Notes under the pieces: model-generated
The model's database searches: none
What the model saw: only the letters and a program-made list of their open reading frames with translations
Told to the model about the DNA's origin: nothing
DNA from: CAYTUI01 sp964441335
GTDB lineage: Bacteria > Patescibacteriota > Patescibacteriia > UBA1558 > 2-01-FULL-52-15
Direction of reading: 5' to 3'
Assembly (NCBI GenBank): GCA_964441335.1
Contig: CAYTUI010000034.1
Location: 1-14,943, forward strand
Length of the DNA: 14,943 bases
Translations under genes and position numbers: made by a program
In this document: positions 6,531 through 12,601 of the stretch, piece by piece
How positions within the stretch are numbered: the first letter of the stretch is position 1
How the letters are laid out: the number at the start of each line of letters is the position of its first letter

Positions 6531-7958
6531 ATGAAAGTTAACCCATATATTTTTCGTGGCTATGATCTTAGGGGTTTGGTTGGTAAAGATTTGAGTCCGG
6601 AATTAGCGGAGCATTTGGGTAAAGCTTTTGGTACCTATTTAAAGCGTCGCGGTATTAGTGACGCCGTAGTTGGTAATGATTCTAGAGCTACCGGTCCGGA
6701 ATACAGTCAGGCTATTATTAAGGGATTAAGTTGGGCCGGTATTAATGTTGTTGATATTGGTTTGAATTTGGTTGGCACTTTTTATTGGTCGCAGTACTAT
6801 TTAAAGCGCGCCGGTGGAGTATATGTTAGCGCCTCTCATAATCCGCCTGAATTTAATGGTTTTAAATTTGCCTGTGGCTACTCGGAAACTTTGGTGAGTG
6901 AGGGAATTCAGGAACTACGGCGAATGGTTGAAGCAGAGGATTATGAGCAAGCCAGTGTTGCGGGTCGAGCTGAGAAACAAGATATTAGGCCAGAATATAT
7001 TGCCGATTTGCTTAAACGGTTGAAGGTTTCCAAGAAGTTTAAAGTTGTTGTTGATCCGGGTTGTACCACAGCTGGTAGTATAGCACCTGATCTTTTACGT
7101 CAGGCTGGATGTGAAGTTATTGAATATAATACCAAGGTAGACTCCAGTTTTCCATTGGGCGTGGCTGATCCGACAGAGGTGTCTGTAGTTAAAAGATTGA
7201 GCAAAGAAGTTTTAGAAGCTGGAGCTGATATAGGTTTTACTTACGACGCTGACGGTGATCGGATTGGGATTGTTGATGAAAAAGGCGGAATAATTTGGAA
7301 TGATGTTTTGGTGGCGTTATTCGCTGTTGATGTTTTAAAAGATCATCCCGGAGCCAAAATAATGTTTAATACTTTATGCTCCAAGGTTGTGCCAGATACG
7401 ATTCTGAAGAATAAGGGCATACCTTTTATGTGGCGAACCGGACACTCCTTTTTGAAAAAGAAAAATCAAGAAGTGAAAGCGGCTTTTATCGGCGAATTGT
7501 CCGGTCATTTTTTCTTTTCAGCAGACTTTTACAATCATGATGACGGTTTGTATTCCACTTTGCGTTTGTTACAGTATCTGTCGCGAACCGGCCAAACCTT
7601 GTCCAGTGAAGTCAGTGCTTTACCGCTTTATATCTCCAGTCCGGAAATAAAAGTTTCCTGTCCGGATGATAAAAAGGTTGCCTTGATTAAGGAACTTAGT
7701 CCAATTTTAAAAAAGGATTTTCCGGAAGCTGAAATAATTGATGATGAAAGAGCGGGCGACGGTTTAAGACTAGAGTTATCAGACGGCATGTTTGTTATTC
7801 GCTATTCACAGAACGGACCATATTTAACAGTTAAGTTTGAGGGACAGACACAGGAACGCTATGACATGCTGAAAAAGTACATCAGTAGAATTTTGCACAA
7901 TTTTAAGGAGATTGATTGGCAATCAGACATTAGTGTAAATGTGGAATCGTTATCATGA
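6531..7958 (+). CDS. Phosphomannomutase/phosphoglucomutase family protein
   Basis: This 475-residue alpha-D-phosphohexomutase would interconvert sugar 1- and 6-phosphates for nucleotide-sugar and surface-polymer synthesis. Landmarks are the N-terminal YIFRGYDLRG (6-15), the phosphoserine loop SASHNPPEFNGFK with catalytic S102, the Mg-binding DADGDRIGIVDE (239-250), the sugar-specificity loop GELSGHFFF (321-329) and the C-terminal phosphate-binding segment RYSQNGPYLTVKFEG (424-438). In the last segment the usual TEP is NGP, a local deviation of unknown effect. Substrate preference (mannose versus glucose) cannot be read with certainty, so no gene symbol is given. It starts 3 bases after the bactofilin-like gene and its stop overlaps the murI start by 4 bases. 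Confidence 0.93.
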   Translation: MKVNPYIFRGYDLRGLVGKDLSPELAEHLGKAFGTYLKRRGISDAVVGNDSRATGPEYSQAIIKGLSWAGINVVDIGLNLVGTFYWSQYYLKRAGGVYVSASHNPPEFNGFKFACGYSETLVSEGIQELRRMVEAEDYEQASVAGRAEKQDIRPEYIADLLKRLKVSKKFKVVVDPGCTTAGSIAPDLLRQAGCEVIEYNTKVDSSFPLGVADPTEVSVVKRLSKEVLEAGADIGFTYDADGDRIGIVDEKGGIIWNDVLVALFAVDVLKDHPGAKIMFNTLCSKVVPDTILKNKGIPFMWRTGHSFLKKKNQEVKAAFIGELSGHFFFSADFYNHDDGLYSTLRLLQYLSRTGQTLSSEVSALPLYISSPEIKVSCPDDKKVALIKELSPILKKDFPEAEIIDDERAGDGLRLELSDGMFVIRYSQNGPYLTVKFEGQTQERYDMLKKYISRILHNFKEIDWQSDISVNVESLS

Positions 7959-8746
7959 TCGGAATTTTTGATTCCGGCTATGGCGGGCTGACTGTTTTTA
8001 AAGAGGTAGTTAAAGTTTTACCGCAATATTCCTATATTTATTTAGGGGACAATGCCCGCGCTCCCTACGGTGATCACTCTCAAGCAGTTGTCTACGGTTA
8101 TACAAAGCAGGCCGTAGATTATTTGTTGTCGCAAGGTTGCCACTTAATTTTAATAGCCTGTAATACTGCTTCGGCCGAGGCTTTGCCGAAACTACAGCAG
8201 GAGTATGAGTCAAAAGTCAAAATTCTGGGAGTTATCAAGCCGACGGTGGAAGCGGCAGTAGAATCCGGCGCTAAAAGAATTGGCGTTTTAGGCACCCGCA
8301 GTACTGTAACTTCGGGTAAATATAAAACAGAGGCCAAGACGCTGAATAAGAATATAGAAGTTGAACAGCTGGCTACGCCTTTATTGGTGCCGCTGATAGA
8401 AGAAGGGGTTGAACGAAAACCTTGGTCCCGTAAGATTATTAAAAATTACGTTAATCTGCTAAAATCAAGACAGGTGGATACGGTCATTTTGGGCTGTACT
8501 CACTATGCCCTGATTAGCGATATTATCAGTCACTACTTTGGCCAAAGAATAAAGGTTTTAGATGCCAGCGCCATTGTGGCCAATAAGTTAGCAGACTATT
8601 TACAGCGTCATCCGGAAGTGGAGAGTCAGTTAACTAAGGGACATACCAGAGAATTTCTGACAACTGATGACAGCGTGCGCTTTGATAAGCAGGCCCAAAG
8701 ATTCTTAGGTCAAAAAATATCTTCTCAACAAATAAAATTAATTTAA
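7955..8746 (+). CDS. murI: Glutamate racemase
   Basis: MurI interconverts L- and D-glutamate, supplying D-Glu for peptidoglycan stem peptides in the cytoplasm. The protein is 263 residues, a normal length. Motifs are the N-terminal GIFDSGYGGLTV (3-14), YLGDNARAPYG (29-39), the first catalytic cysteine in ACNTASAEA (C69) and the second in LGCTHYALI (C181, with H183). Both acid/base cysteines are present, so the enzyme should be active. The ATG overlaps the upstream TGA (ATGA), indicating translational coupling with the phosphohexomutase gene, and the next gene begins five bases after the stop. Confidence 0.95.
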   Translation: MIGIFDSGYGGLTVFKEVVKVLPQYSYIYLGDNARAPYGDHSQAVVYGYTKQAVDYLLSQGCHLILIACNTASAEALPKLQQEYESKVKILGVIKPTVEAAVESGAKRIGVLGTRSTVTSGKYKTEAKTLNKNIEVEQLATPLLVPLIEEGVERKPWSRKIIKNYVNLLKSRQVDTVILGCTHYALISDIISHYFGQRIKVLDASAIVANKLADYLQRHPEVESQLTKGHTREFLTTDDSVRFDKQAQRFLGQKISSQQIKLI

Positions 8747-8751
8747 ATATC

Positions 8752-9768
8752 ATGGCCAAAAAAACAATAGCGTTATTTGAACTAGGGGATTGGCGTAAAA
8801 AATATTTGCAGGAGCATTTGAAAGGTTTTAACCTTAAATTTTTCTCCAACGACATTGACAATCGAAATTTAAAGAAGGCGGCCGACGCTGATATTTTGGC
8901 TGTCTTTGTCGCCAGTCAGGTGACTGAAGAGGTTTTATCGCGTCTACCCAAGGTGAAGTTCATTACTACTTTATCTACCGGTTTTGATCATATTGATTTA
9001 GCGGCCGCAGCTAAGCGCCGTATCAAAGTAGCTAATGTACCTTTCTATGGAGAGAATACTGTGGCTGAACATGCTATGGCCTTACTGCTGGCGATTTCCA
9101 GAAAAATTCCCGAATCAGAAGCGCGCACCGACCGCGGTATTTTTAATTATGAAGGTCTGATGGGCTTTGATTTGAAAGGTAAAACTATCGGTGTCATTGG
9201 CACCGGCCATATTGGACAGCATTTGATTAAGATGGCCCATGGTTTTGATATGAAAGTTATTGCCTTTGATAAATTTCCTGACCGTAAGGCCGCTAAACAA
9301 CTGGGTTTTACTTACGTCAGCTTGGCGCAACTGTTGAAGCAGTCGGACGTTATCAGTTTACACTTGCCTTATATGAAAGCTACTCATCATGTATTGAACA
9401 GTCAGAATATGAAGCTGATTAAAAAGGGAGCGGTTCTAATTAATACAGCGCGCGGTGGTTTGATTGAAACCAAAGCCATGGTTAGAGAATTTCAAAAAGG
9501 CCGGTTAGCCGCCTTAGGTTTGGATGTTTTAGAGGAAGAGGAGAATGTCCAGGATCATTTGGCTCTGTTGTCTCCCAAATTTTCCCGAACGCAATTAAAG
9601 ACGACTATAGAAAATTACGTTTTAATGACCTCGCCTAATGTGGTCATGACTCCGCACAATGCTTTTAACAGTAAAGAAGCGTTAATCAGGATTTTGGATA
9701 CAACCGTGGAAAATATTAAAGATTTTGTGGCAGGGAAGAAGTTGAAGAATGAGGTGAAGATTAGGTAG
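8752..9768 (+). CDS. D-isomer-specific 2-hydroxyacid dehydrogenase (D-lactate dehydrogenase-like)
   Basis: This 338-residue protein has the family's two-domain layout: an N-terminal substrate-binding part with FITTLSTGFDHIDL (70-83), a Rossmann core with IGVIGTGHIGQHL (146-158), an acidic D173 after the second strand (AFDKF) that favours NAD over NADP, and the catalytic residues R234 (NTARGG), a Glu in the DVLEEEE segment (259-264) and H302 (TPHNAFNS). The spacing and the STGFDHID segment resemble D-lactate dehydrogenases more than SerA or formate dehydrogenase. The likely role is NAD+ regeneration by reducing pyruvate to D-lactate. It is last in the operon, directly after murI; a role in making a D-lactate-containing cell-wall precursor is possible but unsupported here. 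No Shine-Dalgarno is visible. Confidence 0.9.
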   Translation: MAKKTIALFELGDWRKKYLQEHLKGFNLKFFSNDIDNRNLKKAADADILAVFVASQVTEEVLSRLPKVKFITTLSTGFDHIDLAAAAKRRIKVANVPFYGENTVAEHAMALLLAISRKIPESEARTDRGIFNYEGLMGFDLKGKTIGVIGTGHIGQHLIKMAHGFDMKVIAFDKFPDRKAAKQLGFTYVSLAQLLKQSDVISLHLPYMKATHHVLNSQNMKLIKKGAVLINTARGGLIETKAMVREFQKGRLAALGLDVLEEEENVQDHLALLSPKFSRTQLKTTIENYVLMTSPNVVMTPHNAFNSKEALIRILDTTVENIKDFVAGKKLKNEVKIR

Positions 9769-9783
9769 TAGGAAGTAGCTAGT
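9763..9783 (+). repeat. Heptanucleotide tandem repeat at the end of the dehydrogenase gene
   Basis: Three consecutive 7-base units, AGGTAGT, AGGAAGT and AGCTAGT, overlap the stop codon (9766-9768). A related heptamer array sits at 10415-10449 on the other side of the GC-rich cassette. Confidence 0.55.
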
Positions 9784-9786
9784 CGG

Positions 9787-9828
9787 AAAAAAAATGAGCC
9801 CCGCGGCAGGTGTACTGCTACGGGGCTC
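9787..9828 (-). terminator. Strong intrinsic terminator of the GC-rich gene
   Basis: GAGCCCCG (9796-9803) pairs with CGGGGCTC (9821-9828), with a further internal GCAG/CTGC stem. On the minus strand the stem is followed by ATTTTTTTT, a textbook terminator about 30 bases after the gene's stop codon. On the plus strand the downstream side lacks a T-run, so it does not obviously end the dehydrogenase transcript. Confidence 0.85.
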
Positions 9829-9856
9829 TTCGCTTCGCTTGTCGCTTGGCTAGCGC

Positions 9857-10306
9857 TTACTCGGCGCGGAACTGCTTCAGCAGCTCGGCGATGAGGGGCG
9901 GTGTCATGATGACCGCCGTGGACTTGCTGAACTGGATCAAGCGCCCCAGCTCACCCCAGGTGATCTCCGGATCGCCGACTTCATAGAGAACGCCGACGAA
10001 GCGGGCGATCTTGGTATCGTCGGCCGGACGCTCAACACTCCACTCCTCCAACTTGCCCTTGAGGATCTCGCGGGCCCTGGTCTGGCTGATCTGGAGGGTG
10101 TCGGCCAGCATGCCGATCTGGACCGGAGTCCAGTTGTGCGCGGCGAACTGCGCTTCCAGGTCGCTGGGAGGCAGTCCGAAAAGCTCGCCCAGACCGTCGA
10201 TGGTGCTCCCGAGCCCCTTGGCGCGCTTACGCACCCAGGACTCGATCTTGGTGCGGGTTTCGGGACTGATACCTACGGCTTGGGGTTTGTCGTTGAGTTC
10301 GGTCAT
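9857..10306 (-). CDS. GC-rich orphan gene, 149-residue hypothetical protein
   Basis: The start is fixed by a perfect AAGGAGG nine bases upstream of the ATG (MTELNDKPQ); a longer TTG-initiated frame from 10372 has no such support. The protein is soluble, lacks cysteine and has no signal peptide or membrane segment. Two regions look like helix-turn-helix folds: about 59-84 (WTPVQIGMLADTLQISQTRARE) and about 115-147 (ITWGELGRLIQFSKSTA and following), suggesting nucleic-acid binding, but I do not recognise the family. Base composition differs sharply from neighbours: in the 60 bases from 10141, 40 are G or C, and codons end mostly in C or G (GCC, CTG, ATC, GAC). It has its own consensus promoter and strong terminator. 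Recent transfer or a mobile cassette is the simplest reading. Confidence 0.85.
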   Translation of the reverse strand: MTELNDKPQAVGISPETRTKIESWVRKRAKGLGSTIDGLGELFGLPPSDLEAQFAAHNWTPVQIGMLADTLQISQTRAREILKGKLEEWSVERPADDTKIARFVGVLYEVGDPEITWGELGRLIQFSKSTAVIMTPPLIAELLKQFRAE

Positions 10307-10315
10307 GATCTCGTT

Positions 10316-10322
10316 CCTCCTT
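10316..10322 (-). promoter_or_regulatory. Perfect Shine-Dalgarno of the GC-rich gene
   Basis: AAGGAGG lies nine bases before the ATG at 10306-10304. None of the other starts inspected in this window has a comparable site at a workable distance. Confidence 0.85.
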
Positions 10323-10342
10323 GGTTCAGGACTACTACAATT

Positions 10343-10357
10343 GCGCAACGATTGCGC
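10343..10357. promoter_or_regulatory. Palindrome in the 5' leader of the GC-rich gene
   Basis: GCGCAA and TTGCGC flank a CGA centre. The site falls between the predicted transcription start (near 10371) and the Shine-Dalgarno. Since the encoded protein has helix-turn-helix-like segments, this could be an autoregulatory operator, or merely an mRNA hairpin. Confidence 0.35.
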
Positions 10358-10377
10358 GGCTGGAATGAACAATAGGA

Positions 10378-10406
10378 CTTATAACATATTGTTTGTGGCT
10401 AGTCAA
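10378..10406 (-). promoter_or_regulatory. Sigma-70-type promoter of the GC-rich gene
   Basis: On the minus strand TTGACT (10406-10401) is followed after exactly 17 bases by TATAAG (10383-10378). Each hexamer differs from consensus by one base. Initiation near 10371 gives a leader of about 65 bases. Confidence 0.75.
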
Positions 10407-10414
10407 GGGGTTGG

Positions 10415-10449
10415 AATTAGTAATTAGTAATTGGTAATTGGGAGTTGGT
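10415..10449 (+). repeat. Heptanucleotide tandem repeat, five units
   Basis: Consecutive units AATTAGT, AATTAGT, AATTGGT, AATTGGG and AGTTGGT form a drifting 7-base tandem array just upstream of the cassette promoter. From 10450 to 10550 I see no gene or recognisable RNA. Confidence 0.65.
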
Positions 10450-10551
10450 CACCGCCTGCCCATGGCCCCGTTTTTAGCGGAGCCTCGCCTTCATTTGATT
10501 TGGTATTAGTAGCGGGATAATTAGGGACATTAATAGTGTTTTTTGAAAAAC

Positions 10552-10588
10552 AAAAACTGCTCCGGGCTTAGCACAGGGAGCAGTTTTT
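10552..10588 (-). terminator. Intrinsic terminator of the secG/RNase J unit
   Basis: AAAAACTGCTCC (10552-10563) pairs perfectly over 12 bp with GGAGCAGTTTTT (10577-10588) around a 13-base loop. On the minus strand it is followed by GTTTTT. It directly follows the stop codon of the RNase J tail remnant (10592-10594). The A/T flanks on both sides could also allow plus-strand termination. Confidence 0.8.
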
Positions 10589-10591
10589 AGT

Positions 10592-10637
10592 TTAGACCTC
10601 AATTAATACTGGTGGTATCATTGGTCTACGGTGCGTC
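10592..10637 (-). pseudogene. Remnant of a second RNase J gene: last 14 codons
   Basis: This segment matches the end of the intact RNase J gene (10701-10746) at 39 of 46 positions. Read on the minus strand it encodes THRRPMIPPVLIEV and a TAA, against THRRPMILPVLIEV in the intact gene. Six of the seven differences are synonymous (in Arg, Arg, Pro, Leu, Ile and Val codons) and one changes Leu to Pro. That pattern indicates that the segment diverged while still coding. Homology stops at its upstream edge, where a palindrome (10632-10668) begins. It is most simply the tail of a deleted tandem paralogue that kept the terminator next to it. Confidence 0.75.
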
Positions 10638-10668
10638 CATTCGGCTCGCTTCACTCGCTCAGGACGCA
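10632..10668. repeat. Inverted repeat at the edge of the RNase J remnant
   Basis: TGCGTCC (10632-10638) and GGACGCA (10662-10668) are perfect 7-bp arms. The interior contains CTCGCTTCACTCGCTC, a short direct-repeat motif similar in style to the element near 2270. The left arm is made of RNase J remnant sequence, so the palindrome marks the break in homology. Confidence 0.55.
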
Positions 10669-10700
10669 TTTATTAAATGACACGCATTTGTTTAAGAACA

Positions 10701-12530
10701 TTAAACCTCTATCAATACCGGTAGTATCATTGGTCGTCGGTGCGTCTTGGTGAAGACAAACTGCCCAACATCATCTCTGATTTTATCTTTGATGTAAGTA
10801 TCGTTGGCACTGGTTTGTAGAGTAGAATCGTTAATAATGGTTTTAACTTTGGTGCGGATTTGTTCCACCAACTGTTTGTTCTCTTTCATATAGATGAAGC
10901 CTCGGGAGATAATGTCCGGTGAAGCCATCAGTCTGCCGCTCTTGCCGGAGATAGTGGCAATAACCACGACCATACCGTCAGCCGCCATCATTTGACGGTC
11001 GCGGATAACAACGTTGGAAACATCACCGACCCCTAAGCCGTCAACGAAGACGTAATCGGAGTTTATTTTTTCTTTGGTTACTCGTCCACCGTCTTTATCA
11101 AACTCTATCACTTGTCCGTTATCAACAACGAAAATATTGTTTTCCGGGATGCCGACAGCCTTTGCTACCTTAGCGTGAATTTTAAGGAAGTGATGATTAC
11201 CATAAACCGGAATATGGTATTTAGGATTGACCATGCCGATCGCTTCGGCTAAATCTTCCTGTCTGGCATGTCCACCGGCATGGACGTCCATCATCTGGTA
11301 GTGAATGACCTCGGCGTTCAGGCGGTAAAGCTGGTCTTTTAATCTTTGAACTGATCTTTCATTACCTGGAATGACCGAGGAAGAGAAGACCACAGTATCA
11401 CCTTTTTGAATCTGCACATTGCGGTGTTCATTATTGGCGATGCGCATCATTTGGGCGTTGTCTTCACCCTGGGCGCCGGTACAAAGAATGACTATTTTAT
11501 TATCCGGAAAGTTTTTCATATCTTTGACCGGAATGATAGTGCCTTTTTTAACCCGCATGTACCCAAGCTGTTGAGCCAGCTCCACATTGCGTTTCATACT
11601 GAAGCCTTCAATAATAACTTTCTTGTTGAATTTTTCAGCTGACCAAATAATCTGCTGAATACGATTAAGGAGTGAGGAGAAGGTGCCGATAATTAGCCGT
11701 CCGGGAGCGCCGGAAATTATATCTTCAATATTATTTTTAATATCGCCTTCAGCCAGTTGACGGCCGGGTGAAGCGGCATTGGTACTGTCGGCCATCAAGG
11801 CCAAAACTCCTTTTTTACCTAGAGCTTTAACCTTTTCTATTTCAGCCGGCGCGTCGCCCGAAGCTTTGGGATCCAGCTTAAAGTCGCCGGTATGCAGGAT
11901 AGTTCCCACCGGTGTTTCCAGAACTACTCCGACCGAGTCAGGAATGTTATGGCTGACGCCGAAGAAGGAGACTTTAAATTTCCCCAAATGCAGGACCGTG
12001 CTTTTATCTATGGCCTGTAATTTCAGCGGAGTGGTTTTAAAATCCTCCTGTCTGTTGGCGATGATGCCCAATGTTAATGGCGTGCCGTAGATAGTTGGAT
12101 TGCCGATGCGCGGAATGATATGAGGAATGGCGCCGATGTGATCGTAATGGCCGTGTGTGATAACCACTCCGCGGATATTACTTTCTTTACCTTTGAGGTA
12201 GCTGATATTAGGAATGATATAATCAATGCCCGGCATATCTTCTTCCGGCCATTGTAAACCCATATCAACAATGACAATGTCATTGCCGTATTCAAAGATG
12301 GTCATGTTGCGGCCAACTTCTTCGTTGCCGCCGACCGGAATAACTCGCAGTTTACCTTGCGCGATTTTAGAAATCGGCGGGCGTTGGGAGTTATCTATTA
12401 GTTTTCTGAACCTGCGGGAAGTGTTAGATCGTCCGCGGTCGGCCCGCTGGCCGGAATGTTGGGACGGTTTACCCGGCCTGTGGCCGGTAGGCTTACCAGG
12501 TTTAGTTTTCGTTACTGTTTTCTTGTCCAT
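10701..12530 (-). CDS. rnj: Ribonuclease J family metallo-beta-lactamase/beta-CASP nuclease
   Basis: RNase J is a cytoplasmic 5' exo-/endonuclease that matures and decays RNA. The 609-residue protein begins with a very basic, low-complexity extension (1-45), then the MBL core: VGGNEEVGRNMT (66-77), the metal motif HGHYDHIG (126-133, where most RNase J have HGHEDHIG), SHNIPDSVG (193-201), HTGDFKLD (213-220) and DSTNAASPG (248-256). beta-CASP motifs follow: TGAQGE (351-356, motif A) and VHAGGHARQE (416-425, motif B His421). At motif C the usual PVHGE reads PVYGN, with Tyr443 replacing the metal/active-site His. The C-terminus THRRPMILPVLIEV is typical. It is 71 bases downstream of the solute-binding protein gene. 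A tail copy and terminator follow. Confidence 0.93.
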   Translation of the reverse strand: MDKKTVTKTKPGKPTGHRPGKPSQHSGQRADRGRSNTSRRFRKLIDNSQRPPISKIAQGKLRVIPVGGNEEVGRNMTIFEYGNDIVIVDMGLQWPEEDMPGIDYIIPNISYLKGKESNIRGVVITHGHYDHIGAIPHIIPRIGNPTIYGTPLTLGIIANRQEDFKTTPLKLQAIDKSTVLHLGKFKVSFFGVSHNIPDSVGVVLETPVGTILHTGDFKLDPKASGDAPAEIEKVKALGKKGVLALMADSTNAASPGRQLAEGDIKNNIEDIISGAPGRLIIGTFSSLLNRIQQIIWSAEKFNKKVIIEGFSMKRNVELAQQLGYMRVKKGTIIPVKDMKNFPDNKIVILCTGAQGEDNAQMMRIANNEHRNVQIQKGDTVVFSSSVIPGNERSVQRLKDQLYRLNAEVIHYQMMDVHAGGHARQEDLAEAIGMVNPKYHIPVYGNHHFLKIHAKVAKAVGIPENNIFVVDNGQVIEFDKDGGRVTKEKINSDYVFVDGLGVGDVSNVVIRDRQMMAADGMVVVIATISGKSGRLMASPDIISRGFIYMKENKQLVEQIRTKVKTIINDSTLQTSANDTYIKDKIRDDVGQFVFTKTHRRPMILPVLIEV

Positions 12531-12601
12531 AATTTTATTCTTGTCTTTCTTATTGTTAGTTGTTTCTGCCCAATTATTAGACCCTGAATGGGAGGGCGGA
12601 G

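Noticed and set aside
10307..10372. TTG-initiated extension of the GC-rich gene
   Set aside because: It would begin essentially at the transcription start and lacks a ribosome-binding site, whereas a perfect Shine-Dalgarno serves the ATG at 10306.
10011..10427. Open frames on the plus strand opposite the GC-rich gene
   Set aside because: High GC produces long antisense frames. Only the minus strand has promoter, Shine-Dalgarno, gene and terminator in order.
10450..10550. Possible small RNA or tRNA in the AT/GC-mixed spacer
   Set aside because: I found no cloverleaf, no T-loop-like sequence and no promoter-terminator pair specific to it.
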